From Spiroplasma sp. (lineage in GTDB: Bacteria; Bacillota_I; Bacilli_A; Mycoplasmatales; VBWQ01), in the NCBI GenBank assembly GCA_031119525.1, contig JAVHXO010000004.1:1-64000 (forward strand): a DNA stretch of 64,000 bases, read 5' to 3'. The stretch's first letter is position 1, and each line of letters starts with the position of its first letter. A program made the position numbers and the translations under genes. Below, piece by piece: positions 44,338-56,731 of this stretch. The notes beneath the pieces are model-generated. The model was not told where the DNA came from, searched no databases, and saw only the letters and a program-made list of their open reading frames with translations.

Positions 44338-44519
44338 TTTAATTATTGTGGAAAAAAATATAATAATTATTAATTATAGATTATTAGCGTAATTTATTGG
44401 GGATAAAATGTGAATAAAGGTGTGAACTTATGTTATTTCTTTATTTATCTTTTATTATTAATATAATTAGTGGTAGGTCTAATATTAAAACAAATTTTTA
44501 GTGACGAAGGAAGAAAAAA

Positions 44520-45623
44520 ATGCAAAGAATAATTAATGAAACTGATACCTTTCAGGTAATCCTAAAAGAAAATATTGATCATGCCGACTATCAATATCTT
44601 TTTATGTTATATCAACCAATAATTGGTGTTAATGCGATAAATTTATATTTAACTTTAGTGCAAGAAAAAAATTTAACTAATCGAATTAATCTGGAATTTA
44701 ATCATAAAAGATTAATGTTATTACTAAATCTTAACGAAATTGAATTATTAGAGGCATTCCAAAAGTTGGAAGTTTATAAATTACTTATTAGTTATTACTA
44801 TCAATTGAAATCTACTTACATTTATCAATTACAAAAACCAATTATGCCAAAACATTTTTTTGCAAATCCTGAATTTGAAAATAATTTAATTAATAAACTA
44901 GGAAGCTTACAATTTGAAAGACAAAAATATTATTTTTTAAAGTCCCAACCAGAAGTCACAGAAGATTTTACTAATATTAGTCATAGTATCGACGAAAAAA
45001 TTAGCCCTTCAAGAGTTAATTTACAACAATTAATTAATAAATTAAACCAAACTAAATCGGAAATTATTATCAAACAATCTAGGGTAAAAACAAAACCTCA
45101 TCAATTAAGAGCAAATTCACAAGTTGCAACACAAAATCTTAATATTAATAGCAAAAATATTTTAAATGAAATGTTAAATTTAATGCAAGAAAAAAATCCT
45201 GAAGAATATTTAACTCATTTAACAAAAAAACCAATTGACAATAAATTAAAAAATACTCTAAAACAATTAAGTTTAACTTATCATCTTAACAATGAAGTAA
45301 TTAATTGTTTAATTGAATACGCTTGATTTAAAAATGATAAACGGATTGAACCTAATTATATTTTTAAAATTGCGCAAACCTTTCAAGAAAACAAAATTGA
45401 CAATATTAATGATGCTTGAAAACATTTAAAATTAGCTTATTTAAAAAGTAAAAAAAATTCTTTCAGTTATGGTAAAACTTATCATCAGGATGTTTTGTGA
45501 ACTAATGATCAAATTGATTTTGATTTTAATAACGAGACGATAAACGATAATCAAACAAAAAATGACCAAAAAAATTTAATGACTGAAAAAGAAATTACAA
45601 AAATTTTAGAGGAATTTGATAAA
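44520..45623 (+). CDS. Replication initiation/membrane attachment protein DnaB (DnaD-like)
   Basis: 367 residues related to Bacillus DnaB, which loads the replicative helicase with DnaI. Residues 1-140 resemble the winged-helix DDBH1 domain (YQYLFMLYQPIIGVNAINLYLTL). Residues 215-330 are the DDBH2 domain ending in the YIFKIAQTFQEN and NDAWKHLK motifs. Directly downstream is dnaI, the classic pair. At the very 3' end, an A6 tract at 45599-45604 decides the tail. In the current frame it ends TKNFRGIW, but one base fewer would give ILEEFDKH, which looks more natural. The 180-base upstream gap holds only short frames and a possible DnaA box. Confidence 0.85.
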
Positions 45624-45677
45624 CATTAATTATAATTATTAATAGTAAATAATTATTTTTAACTAGGAGTTTAGACT

Positions 45678-46556
45678 ATGGCAGAAAATCTAAGCCAAAT
45701 AATAAAAACAAACGAGAATAATAAAGAATTAACAGAATTTATTGCAACAAATAAAATTACTAATAAATTGTTTAATAACTATTATCAGTTATTCCAAGAT
45801 TATTTGACGAGTTATAATTTATGTAAAAAAAGAGAAAATCTTAATAAATGCCAGCAAGAAATTCCTGGATATCGCCTAAAATTAATTATTAATAATCAAA
45901 AAATTACAACAGTTTTAACTGATTGTTTACATCGGATTAATAATTTAGATCAAAAACAAGTAATGAATAAATTTTTAATTCGCCATTATGATGACTCATT
46001 ATTATCACTTTCTTGAAGTAAAGATTTTCTTGTTGTTGGTCAAGAACGACAAGAAATTGTTAATTACTTGAAACAAACACTAAAATTAAAAAGTTATCCT
46101 GGCTTATATTTATATGGTGAATCACAAGTTGGCAAAACTTTTATTTTTATTTTATTCGCTAATAAATTAATTCAAAAAAAGCATACAGTTTGTTTTATTT
46201 CATGGCCAGAATTTATTATTGAAATTAAAAAAAATTTTAGTAATAAAACTGAAAATGATAATAATAGCAAAATGGAACAAATGAAAAATTGTGATTTTCT
46301 TTTCATTGATGATTTGGGTGGCGAATCAATTACTGCTTGAGAACGGGATGAATTATTATTTCCAATTCTTAATGCTCGAGTTTTACCTTTAAAAACAACA
46401 TTCATTAATTCCAGTTATAACATTAATGAATTAATGCAATGTTATCGTTTACAAGCAAATAAAATTGAAACAATTAAAGTTAAAAGATTAATTGAAAGAA
46501 TTAAAAAATTAACAAAACCAATCGAATTAACAAAACAAAATTTAATTGCACAATAA
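45678..46556 (+). CDS. dnaI: Primosomal protein DnaI, helicase loader
   Basis: 292 residues. N-terminal helical region with a possible zinc site (YNLCKKRENLNKC), then an AAA+ ATPase domain. Walker A is GLYLYGESQVGKT (about residue 145), Walker B is FLFIDDLGGE, and NSSYNINEL is the sensor region. DnaI loads the replicative helicase onto DNA with DnaB/DnaD. TAGGAGT precedes the ATG. Trp residues SWSKDF and TAWERDE are TGA. Confidence 0.93.
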
Positions 46557-46586
46557 AATTCAGAATAGAAACTGAATTTTTTTATT
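46555..46586 (+). terminator. Terminator after dnaI
   Basis: AAATTCAG/CTGAATTTTTTTATT hairpin beginning at the dnaI stop. Confidence 0.75.
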
Positions 46587-46655
46587 AAAAACCTAATAAA
46601 ATCTCATCAAAACTAAAAAATATTAACAAACTCCCTTATATTAGTTATGAGATTT

Positions 46656-46664
46656 TGCTATAAT
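46656..46664 (+). promoter_or_regulatory. gap promoter, extended -10
   Basis: TGCTATAAT about 38 bases before the gap ATG, an extended -10 element. No good -35 is visible. Confidence 0.6.
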
Positions 46665-46666
46665 AA

Positions 46667-47710
<1,044 letters not shown>

Positions 47711-47725
47711 AAAAATAAAACTTAT

Positions 47726-47753
47726 AATGCATCTTGAAAAGATGCATTTTTAT
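47726..47753 (+). terminator. gap terminator
   Basis: AATGCATCTT/AAGATGCATTTTTATT hairpin 16 bases after gap. Confidence 0.75.
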
Positions 47754-47819
47754 TAACCAATATTGCAAATTTAAGAATAAATTATAAAATATAATAGTTA
47801 GTATAAAAGGAGAAAAAGA

Positions 47820-49022
47820 ATGAATAAAAAAACTTTAAAAGATATTAATTTTGAAAATAAAAAAGTAATTGTTCGCTTAGATTTAAATGTACCAATTGCC
47901 AATAATCAAATTACTGATGATACAAGAATTAAAGCAGCATTAGCAACAATTAAATATTTGCAAAGTCAAAATGCAAAAATTATTATGTTATCTCATTTGG
48001 GGCGAATTAAAACACCAGCAGATAAAAAAACTCATAGTTTGGTGTTAGTAGCAAAAAAATTGCAAGAATTAATTAACCACCCAGTTGTTTTTATTAATGA
48101 AACTCGCGGTAAAACTTTAGAAACAGCAATTAATAAACTAAAACCACAAGATTTATTGTTAGTTGAAAATACTCGTTTTGAAGATTTGGAGGGCAAAAAA
48201 GAAAGCGGTAATAACCCTGAATTAGGTCAGTATTGAGCTAACCTTGGTGATGTTTTTGTTAATGATGCTTTTGGTACCGCCCATCGTGCTCACGCATCTA
48301 ATGTTGGCATTGCAACGTATATTAAAGATAGTTGTATTGGTTTACTAATTGAAAAAGAACTACAAATGTTAAATAAAGTTGTTATTAACCCCGCTAAACC
48401 ATTTGTTGCTGTGATTGGTGGTGCTAAAGTTTCTGATAAAATTGATGTTATCAAACAATTATTAACTAAAGCCGATACAGTTTTAATTGGTGGGGGTATG
48501 GCATTTACTTTTATGAAAGCTTTAGGATATAAGATTGGTAAATCATTAGTTGAAAACGACAAAGTTGATTTAGCCAAAGAATTAATTAATCTTGGTAAAA
48601 ACAAATTAGTGCTACCAGTTGATTATATTACTAGTCCAGAATTTAAAGATATTAAAGGGACAAATACCAAAGATCAAAATATTGCTGACAATCAAATGGG
48701 CTTAGATATTGGGATTAAAACCGAAAAACTATTCCAAGAAAAATTAAGAGCAGCAAAAACAATTATTTGAAATGGACCAATGGGAGTTTTTGAAATGAAT
48801 AATTTTGCTCATGGTACAAAAGCAATTTGTGAAGCAATTGTTAATTTAAAAAATGCTTTCAGTTTAATTGGTGGTGGCGATAGTGCTGCTGCGGTAACTA
48901 AATTTCACTATCAAGATAAAGTTAGTTTTATTTCAACTGGCGGCGGCGCTTCATTAGAGTATCTTGAAGGTAAACCATTACCAGGAATTACAGCAATCAA
49001 AGATAAAGAAACTAAAGAATAA
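47820..49022 (+). CDS. pgk: Phosphoglycerate kinase
   Basis: 400 residues. It makes ATP from 1,3-bisphosphoglycerate, the first substrate-level step after GAPDH. Family marks: [30 protein letters not shown]-like [50 protein letters not shown] and [17 protein letters not shown] lies 7 bases before the ATG. TATAAT at 47790 may be its -10. The next gene follows after 6 bases. Confidence 0.97.
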
Positions 49023-49028
49023 AAACTG

Positions 49029-49709
49029 ATGACAACAAAACCTGAAACTGATAATATCTTCATCATTGTAAGTTTATTTTTATTAACTGTAATTGCTGTT
49101 ATGGCAATCATCCAATTAATTATCTGAGCAATTACTATTGGCAGAGCAAAAAAATCTAAAGTTAAATTAACAACTAAGTCATATCAAACTTTATTGGCAA
49201 ATCAAGAAGTTCAAGATATGCCAGTTAAAGTTAAACAAGTGAAAACAACAATAAAATTTGCAAATTATAATCAGAAAAAGAATTGTTTAAAATTATCAAA
49301 ACGTAATTTTGAAGAAAAAACAGTTTGAAATATTTACCAAAATTTAATTAATATTGTTTTAATTAAATGAAAGCAAGGTAATCGCAAAACTAATATTACT
49401 TTAATTGTTAGCACGATAATTTTTTACTTAAGTGCTTTTGGCACAATTGTTGTAACTTTAATTTATTATTTTTATTGCACAACGGGAAAAATTAATCAAA
49501 TTGATATTAATATCTTAAGTATTTTAAGTTTTATCATTTTATTCTTTTTAGTTTTAAGTTGATTGCTTTGAACAATGACCTATGAAAAATTAAGAAAAGA
49601 TGTTATTGATTTAGCAAAAACTTTGAATAATCAGAATTTAGTAAAAATTGTCAGAAGAATTAGCGGATACAAAACTTTGTTCCCAAGTTCAGAACTATTG
49701 TTTTTATAA
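49029..49709 (+). CDS. Putative membrane protein, three TM helices, 226 aa
   Basis: One N-terminal helix (about residues 9-36) is followed by a basic cytoplasmic region of about 90 residues (KVKLTTKSYQTLL, KQVKTTIKF). Two helices (about 123-145 and 157-180) and a basic tail complete it. Trp residues are TGA-coded. It starts 6 bases after pgk, so it is translated from the same mRNA. No known family recognised; a role in glycolysis is not implied. Confidence 0.75.
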
Positions 49710-49743
49710 AAAAAGAGTTGTTAGTTAACAACTCTTTTTTTAT
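49707..49743. terminator. Bidirectional terminator
   Basis: AAAAAAGAGTTGTTAGTTAACAACTCTTTTTTTATC, a long palindrome between convergent genes. Confidence 0.8.
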
Positions 49744-49744
49744 C

Positions 49745-50581
49745 TTATTTTTTTTCACCCTCAATCAAAATTAAAATCTGCAAGATAAATCTTAATACTT
49801 CATAAATCATGCGAATTAAATAATAAATAAATTTAATTTGGAAGATTCAACTAATTGCTTTAATTTCTTTTGGTTGTAAGAATCCCTTTAAATTTTCAGT
49901 AATTTCTTTCCGTGATTTACTATAAAAAACTAACTGTGATATTGAAAAACCAATTAAAAAGACCGCTCCTAAAACTGATAAAATAATTGCCATAACATTA
50001 GAATTAACACCAACAAAACCAGATCAATTAAAGTAAGGTGCTAAAGCAAAAATTGCTGCAAATATTAATGGTATCAAAACCAAAAGCAAAGAAATTTTTC
50101 GCGCAAAATCTCATCAAAAACTATTAAATCGGGTACTTTTTGAACTACTAACTGCCCAAGTATTCTCCATTGCCATTGCCAAACTATAAATTGAACTACG
50201 ATGATAAGTTCATGGTAGTAATCTTAATGTTAAACTATTTTCATGAACAATGTACGGACTCAAATAAAAGAATTTTGATTCAACATTTACTTGATTAATT
50301 GATCCATCACCTTTCGTTTTCAAGCGAACTCTTTTCGCATTAACACCATATCTTTGTAAATATTTTTGTGATAACTCACCACCAGTTAAATTAGCACTAT
50401 TAGTTCGTTGGACCCATGAATATTTAATTCAAGTAATAAATCAAATTATTGTTACAATAAATAAAATTAACCCAATAAAACCAACAACTGATGCAAAAGC
50501 AATTAAACCAGTACTTCATGTTTCAGGATTACTAGGATTACCAGAATTACCAGGATCAAAACTAGCATTCAAATGATTCAT
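49745..50581 (-). CDS. Membrane protein resembling YugP zinc metallopeptidase, zinc motif lost
   Basis: 278 residues. Helix at about 26-48, a soluble loop, two helices at about 167-188 and 194-216, and a hydrophobic C-terminus. The loop reads NLTGGELSQKYLQRYGV, followed by a long strand region and FYLSPYIVHENS and YHRSSIYSLAMAMENTWAV. This follows the order of the YugP family (TGAEVARKIL, VRLSEGVY, HGRSIAAIGVAAHEAGHA). Where YugP has the HEAGH zinc motif, this has MENTW, so peptidase activity is unlikely. The match is by eye only. GAAAGGA precedes the ATG. Confidence 0.6.
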
Positions 50582-50728
50582 ATTAATATCCTTTCTTAAT
50601 TTAATAAATTCATTAATTTTGTTAAATTATCAATTAATAACTCAATTATATAATATAGAACGGTAAAAGAAAAACAACTTTTTAATATTGCAAAAAATAT
50701 TAATAATTAGTAAATCAAATAAAAATAA

Positions 50729-50762
50729 AAAAATAGCTAAATAATTAGCTATTTTTATTATC
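50729..50762 (-). terminator. Terminator overlapping a stop codon
   Basis: AAAAATAGCTA/TAGCTATTTTT hairpin. On the minus strand it is followed by TTTTTTTATTTTTATTT and contains the TAA of the Dph6-like gene. Confidence 0.75.
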
Positions 50763-51347
50763 AAAAAGTAAACAATCAACAACCATTGTATGATACTCAC
50801 CAGCTTCACCAGATAAATCAATTGGCAATTTTTGCATCTTAGCAATTAAATCCTCATCAATAATTTTGCCAACTAAAAGATCTTGATACTCTTGCTTATC
50901 ACTTCAAGTAATTAATGCTTTAATTTGATATTTGAATAATAATGCCATTAATTCAAACCGATCTTTTTTTCACAATGGCTGAATAAATTCTAAGTTATTA
51001 GTTTGACAAGCAGTTTCAACAAGATTACAACAATAATTAATATACTCAATATCACCAGTATAAACAGTCTTAACTTGATATTGATCTTTTAATTGCAAAA
51101 ATCCTTGGTTATAACCTTGATCATAAGGCTGATTTATTTCAATAAACACTAATGGTAACAATAATTTTCTCGCTTGTTCTTTCATTAAAGGGATTTTATG
51201 TGCTTTAAATGAATCATCAGTAAAATTTTTTGGTACTAAAGTTACTAAATAATCTACTTGCTTTTCAAGTAAATGTAAAACTAAACAACAATCTTTGCCC
51301 CCAGTTCATAATAAGGCAATTTTATTTGACTGATCTTTTTTTATCAT
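50745..51347 (-). CDS. Dph6-like N-type ATP pyrophosphatase (ATP_bind_4)
   Basis: 200 residues. The PP-loop near the N-terminus is ALLWTGGKDCCLVLH (usual SGGKDS, here with TG and Cys). TVYTGDIEYINYC and the C-terminal SGEAGEYHTMVVD are the family marks. Relatives in eukaryotes and archaea are diphthine-ammonia ligases. Bacteria do not make diphthamide, so the substrate here is unknown. The last codons and the stop lie in a terminator hairpin. It starts 8 bases after fakA, so the two are co-transcribed. Confidence 0.8.
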
Positions 51348-51355
51348 TAAATTCT

Positions 51356-53017
51356 TTATTCAACAACAAATAAAAAGTTATAAACATTTTGTTGGCCGTC
51401 AACAAATTCATACTCAATATCATAATTATCTTCAAGCATTTTAGTCAATTCAGCAACCTCGTTATCAGTAGCAGTTCTACCTTTAAAAATTGTAATAATT
51501 TCTGCTGAATTTCATAAAATTTTAGCTAATAATTTTTTTAGCGGGATGTTTAAATCTTTATTAGAGGCAAGAATTTTTAATTTTGGATGATTTTTAAAAG
51601 TTCCTGCTGTAATATAATTATCTTTTTTAATGTTGACATCATCAATCTCAACATCACGATCAGCAATCGATAAATAACCATAATTAACATTTTTAATTTC
51701 ATTACTCATAATGCGATTATTTTCTTTACTGCTCAAACTAGAATTAAAACTTAAAGCAGAACGCATGCCTTGAGCAATATTAACAGTTGGAATAATAAAT
51801 ACTTTTGATTTCTTTTCTAATTTTTTAGCTTGCTCCGCTGTCAACAATAAATTACTATCATTAGGAAGAATATAAACCACTTTTGCATCCACTTTAGCAA
51901 TTGTTCTTAAAATATCATCCGTTGATGGATTTACTTTATTAGAATAAAAAATTGTTTCAGTAACATTTAATTGTTCTCTAAAAAATACATCAATTCCTTT
52001 CCCTGGAACAAAGGCAATCAAAGCAGATTGATTTTTTAATTTTCTTGGACCAGTAATTGATGGTTGATGTGCTTTAGCTTGTTCAGTCATATTTTCAATT
52101 TTTACTGTTAGAAAATCACCAAATTTTTGTAAATAATTTAAAATATCACCTGGCTGTAAAGTGTGAATATGAACTTTAAGTAAATTTTGATCTTCAACAA
52201 CAACTAATGATTGACCATTCATACCTTCCAAATCAGTTCGTGTTTTACCTAAATCAAAATCAGGATTATTCATTTGATTTAATTTAACAATTAGTTCCGT
52301 ACAATATCCAAACTCTTCTTCATTATTAATTGAAAAGTTAAATTTATTATTTTCTGGTGATAATTTTTTGTTAACTGTCATTGGTTTATTATGTTTTAAC
52401 CCATAAACCATCCCTTCAATAACATAAACTAACCCAGCACCACCTGAATCAACAACACCAACTTTCCTTAAAATTGGTAATAAAGCTGGAGTTAAAGTCA
52501 ATGATTCTTGCATTGCTTTTAATAACGTTTGGAAAACAATTAATGGATCTTTCTCATCAATACACTCTTCATTAACTTTATTGGCGCCATCTTTAATAAC
52601 TGTCAAAATAGTGCCTTCAACTGGTTTCATAACCGCCTTATAAGCAAAATCTTTTGCTTGGATTAAAGCTTTTAAAATATCTGCTGGTTTAAGAATCTTC
52701 ATATCAGCATAATCTTTATTATGAACAAACTCATGAAAGAAACCACGAAAAATTTGCGATAAAATTACCCCAGAATTACCTCGAGCACCCATAATTAAAC
52801 CACGAGAAAACTCTTTACCAAATTCTTTAAAAGTTTTAAATTCTTTACTTTCTAATGCTTTAATACCATTCATCATTGTTAAATTCATATTAGTTCCAGT
52901 ATCACCATCAGGGACTGGGAAAACATTTAATTTGTCAACTTCATAATGATGATTATATAAATTGTTAGCCCCACTAATTAACATTACTTTTAAGATCTTT
53001 AGATCAATTTTTTTCAT
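51356..53017 (-). CDS. fakA: Fatty acid kinase subunit FakA (DAK2 domain)
   Basis: 553 residues. The N-terminal DhaL-type ATP-binding domain has NVFPVPDGDTGTNMNLTM, GARGNSGVILSQI and KVGVVDSGGAGL. The middle and C-terminal domains bind the fatty-acid carrier FakB (DegV family). It phosphorylates exogenous fatty acids so they can enter phospholipid synthesis, important in cells that scavenge host lipids. The final Trp and beyond (ILWNSAEIITIFKG) lie after a TGA. It is followed by the Dph6-like gene. Confidence 0.9.
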
Positions 53018-53414
53018 TCTATTATCACCTATTCATATACTAATAAATTTCTAATTAATAAAATTTAAAAATATTTTTTTCTCCAATATTTAGTAATAAT
53101 ATTTTTTTGTTTGTTTTAAGTTAATTAATTTCTTTTTAAAAAGTGCTGAAAAAAAGAAATTAACTTTTGATATATTATTATTGAAAATTATTTTTAATTT
53201 AAGAAATTTTTATAACTTTTAATGCTAAATTTTATTAGAAATAAATTATATCTTTTAAAATTATGCTCTTACTAATTGAAATATTTAGACTTTTTAAGTC
53301 ATTTATTATTATACATTAAACTATTTAATATTAATACAATAACTATTTAAAATGTTATCAATTAATGATTAATTAAAATTTGAAAAAACCTACTAAAAAT
53401 AGTAGGTTTTAAAT
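53018..53414. other. AT-rich intergenic region with a long hairpin
   Basis: No gene is visible. GTTAATTAATTTCTTTTT pairs with AAAAAAGAAATTAAC across 53113-53167, an unusually long AT hairpin. The terminator of hpf lies at 53383-53412. Confidence 0.5.
53383..53412 (-). terminator. hpf terminator
   Basis: AAAACCTACTA/TAGTAGGTTTT hairpin with a T-tract on the minus strand, 3 bases after the hpf stop. Confidence 0.75.
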
Positions 53415-53855
53415 TTAATTAGCAAAATTTTCTGTCTGATCATTTTGTCAAGCATCTTGATCATCATTGTCAAAATCATCTAACTCTTCAACTTGCGAAC
53501 CAAAATTTGAATCTTGCATTTTTTCTAAAATTGCTGTCCCAGTCTTAATGGTATTTTTACTTTCCGTTTGAGTTTTAATGTAACTCAATTGTTGGGTTAA
53601 AGGATTAACAATTTGTTTAATTGCCAAATACAAATCATCATGTTTAACTTGACACTGTAAATGTTTATTAAAAGGGATATTAATGCTAACAGTAATTCGA
53701 TAAAGTTTTTCAGGATAACTACGAATTTCTACTTTAGCGCGTGTATTAGGATGAATATATTTTTTATATTTTTCTAAGCGACTTAAACTTGCCTCAACTG
53801 ACTTACTAATTGCTGGAGTAATTTCCATATTCTTACCATGGATAGTTATAATCAT
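53415..53855 (-). CDS. hpf: Ribosome hibernation-promoting factor (HPF/RaiA family)
   Basis: 146 residues. The first 95 form the double-stranded-RNA-like HPF fold: MIITIHGKNMEITPAISKSVE, then ASLSRLEKYKKYI and KHDDLYLAIKQIV. It binds the 30S decoding region in starved or stationary cells. The tail (residues 110-146) is acidic (EELDDFDNDDQDAW) and does not match the dimerisation domain of long HPF, so this appears to be a short form with an odd tail. GTGGGAGAA precedes the ATG. Confidence 0.88.
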
Positions 53856-53933
53856 AATTTTCTCCCACTTTCTTTACAGAGTTGTATATTATTATTTTCC
53901 CATGAAAAAAATATTTTTGAAAAAAAATAATTA

Positions 53934-55331
53934 TTAAGTAAAATCACGACGATTAAAAATATATCAGCTTGTCGTAAGCAATCCAAGACCAATAACTAAA
54001 TAAACACCAAGTAAAACTGGAAAATTAAGAATTTTATTTTTACCTGAATTAAGATCAACTTGATATTTTTTAACTGGTTCACCTGCATCAACTTCTTTGA
54101 AAGAAATTAAATATGGATCATTCTGCGATTGATAATCAGAAACATATAATGAATTATTATCTCCCCAAGCACCGGTTCATAAATAATAAAAATGATAAAA
54201 AATATTGAAATAACGTAACATTTGCTTTTGAAAAACTTTAGTATTAATTTCTTCAATTTCTTGTTGTGAGAAATTATAATTAAGTTCTTTATGAACATCA
54301 AAAAAACTATAATTAGCACGATCACTAGGAAAAACACCACCAACTGAAAAATGAGTCATTAAAACAGAATAACTTTGTGTTTGTCATTGACGGAAAACAT
54401 TAGAAATATTAACAATATGAGTAATTAAATTAACTTCTTCAGTACTATAATTTTTGGTAATCTGATGATTTTTAATCTTGTTTAAAACTTCTTGTTCTTT
54501 GATTGGATCAAAACTTTCTGGATATGATGGTACATCAGGAATATCTTGTTGGTAAACTTTAGTCAAAATATCAGTAATATCTTTTTCATAAGCATCACTA
54601 GTTCTTACTAATTGTGTTTTAATTCAATCAATATCACTGCCATCTACTTTGCGTTCAAGATCATGAAACACAGCTACGGCTTGAGATACCGAGAAATAAC
54701 TTCCTGGGATGACAATTAAAAATTCAAGTGTTTGGGAAAAAATATTAATTAAAGCAGCAAAACCAATTGATATTGCAATGGTTGCCTTACTATTAAGTAC
54801 TAAAGATAATAATAAAACAATTGAGGAAATAATTAAGTCAAAAAGTAAAGCAATGCCAAACAAAAGCCCCATATAAGGTAAAAAAGTTAAATAAATTGTT
54901 GAATTACCAATCTTAGGAATTATTAAAAATAAACCACCAAATAAAATTGTTATAAAAACATACAAAATTAAAGTAAATTGAAAAGATAATCATTTTTCTA
55001 ACCAAATACGATTACGACTAATTGGTTTTGAAACTAAAATTAATAAAGTTCCATCCTCAATTTCGTCACGAAAAATTTGGGTTGCTTTAACACCAATGAA
55101 AACAATTAACATGAAACTAATAAAACCAGAAAAAGCAAACATTTTTCAACTACTTAAAAATAATGATAAAACTAAATCTTTAGTCCATGGAATTACAATC
55201 TTACTTTCAGCATTAATAATAAGAAAAGGTAAACCTCAACTTAACCCTAAAATTAAAATACTAAGGATTAAAATCACTCAAGTTGAAGGCGAAATAAAAA
55301 TTTTCTTAGTTGTATAACGAAATATTGGCAT
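53934..55331 (-). CDS. ABC-2 type transporter permease
   Basis: 465 residues. Helices lie at about 18-38, 50-80 and 125-215. A large outer loop (about 230-430) is followed by a last helix near 440-457. The ABC-2 permease motif is FRDEIEDGTLLILVSKPISRNRI, which sits after the second helix and faces the ATPase. The partner ATPase is directly upstream. It is probably an exporter; the substrate is unknown. The ATG is 3 bases after the ATPase stop. Confidence 0.88.
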
Positions 55332-55334
55332 TTC

Positions 55335-56441
55335 TTATTTCCTCAACTTTCCTGGTTTTTCAATTTGTTCAGGTTTGTTAGCCATAACAATTTTTTCATA
55401 CATTTCTTGTAAATCAAGAATATAAGGTTTTAAAAATGTAATAGTAATTTTTTCTTTCAAAGCTAAAGCAAGAATTATATTAAGGTCTGTTGTAACTTTT
55501 TGTGAAACTTCAACTAATAAATATTCTTGATCAACTTCAACATGATATTTGTTAGCTAACAATAACTTGAGAAATTTCTTATTATTAGTAGTATTAATTT
55601 GGTATTTTTGACCAGTTTGATTTACTGTACCCTGAAAGACAACCTTACTATAATTTAAAATTGTAATTTCATCGGCCAATGTTTGTAATTCTGACAAAAT
55701 ATGGGAAGAAATAAATACTGTTTTACCTTGTTCCCGCAATTTTTTTAACTCATTAAATAATTCAGTTCTTGCTGTTGGATCTAAATTTGCGGCTGGTTCA
55801 TCCAAAATTAAAACATCAGGATTATTTAATAATGATTCTGCTAATAATAGTTTCTTTTTCATACCCGATGAGTAATTATTAGGGTTAACCTTACGTTTAT
55901 CTCATAATTTTAAATCCATTAGGATTTGTTGTGCTTTACTCCGCGCTTCTTTTGCTTTAACACCACTAACTTGTGCCATTGAAACTAAATAATCATAAGC
56001 TGAAATCTTTCTTGGAAATCTTGCTGCTTCTGGAATATAACCAACATGCTTTTTTGCTGCAACAGTGCCAGAGTTTTGACCATGAATTAATAATTCACCA
56101 CTACTTGGTACCATAGCACTAATTAAACACTTAATAGTTGTTGTTTTACCAGAGCCATTAGGACCAATAAACCCATGAATTGTGCCCTTCTTTACTTTAA
56201 TTGTTGCATTATCAACCGCTTTGAATTTTTTAAATTTCTTAGTAAAAGCTTTAATATAAATTGCATAATCATCATATTTTTGATTAACTTGTTTTTCCTT
56301 ACGTGATTTAAAAATCCCCTTAAATTTTGCCTTAAAGGAAGTTTTATTTTGCTCATTTGATTGATCAATTTCATCAGGTGTATCTTGATCAACACTTTTA
56401 AAAATTTGATTTTGTGCGGTAAGATTAATTTTTTGAACCAT
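55335..56441 (-). CDS. ABC transporter ATP-binding protein
   Basis: 368 residues. A Lys-rich N-terminal extension of about 60 residues (SFKAKFKGIFKSRKEKQ) precedes the ATPase domain. Walker A is GFIGPNGSGKTTTIK (about residue 92). The Q-loop lies in VGYIPEAARF, and the signature is NYSSGMKKK. Walker B is VLILDEPAANLD, with the H-loop in SSHILSEL. The C-terminal 90 residues are accessory. It pairs with the ABC-2 permease. The signature SSGMKKK differs a little from LSGGQ, as usual for ABC-2 exporters. Confidence 0.92.
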
Positions 56442-56559
56442 TAATTTAATCCTTTCTGATATTTTTGCACGAATGATATTTATATAATATTGTACCTTGC
56501 TTTTATATAAAAAAAATAAACTTTTAATAAAGTTTATTTTAAGAAAATATTTATTTCAA

Positions 56560-56636
56560 TGGTGGGACTGATTGGACTTGAACCAACGACCTCACGCTTA
56601 TCAAGCGTGCGCTCTAACCAGCTGAGCTACAATCCC
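56560..56636 (-). tRNA. tRNA-Ile (GAT)
   Basis: Acceptor GGGATTG/CAGTCCC with one G-T pair, anticodon stem/loop CACGC-TTGATAA-GCGTG giving GAT, encoded CCA. Confidence 0.95.
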
Positions 56637-56697
56637 AGAAAAAGCAACAAAATAATTATATCTGTTCTGATTTGTGAATGCAATAAATAATTAAAAT

Positions 56698-56731
56698 AAA
56701 AAAAGAGTTTTTGGATTAAAACTCTTTTTTA
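56698..56731 (-). terminator. rpsI terminator
   Basis: AAAAAAGAGTTTT/AAAACTCTTTTTT hairpin overlapping the rpsI stop codon. Confidence 0.7.

Noticed and set aside
44397-44406. TGGGGATAA upstream of dnaB as a DnaA box.
   Set aside because: It differs by one base from the consensus complement TGTGGATAA and stands alone. Single matches are expected by chance in AT-rich DNA.
44430-44504. Short hydrophobic frame (about 23 codons) just before dnaB, possibly a leader peptide.
   Set aside because: Two overlapping frames are equally open in this AT-rich gap and neither has a clear ribosome site, so chance is likely.
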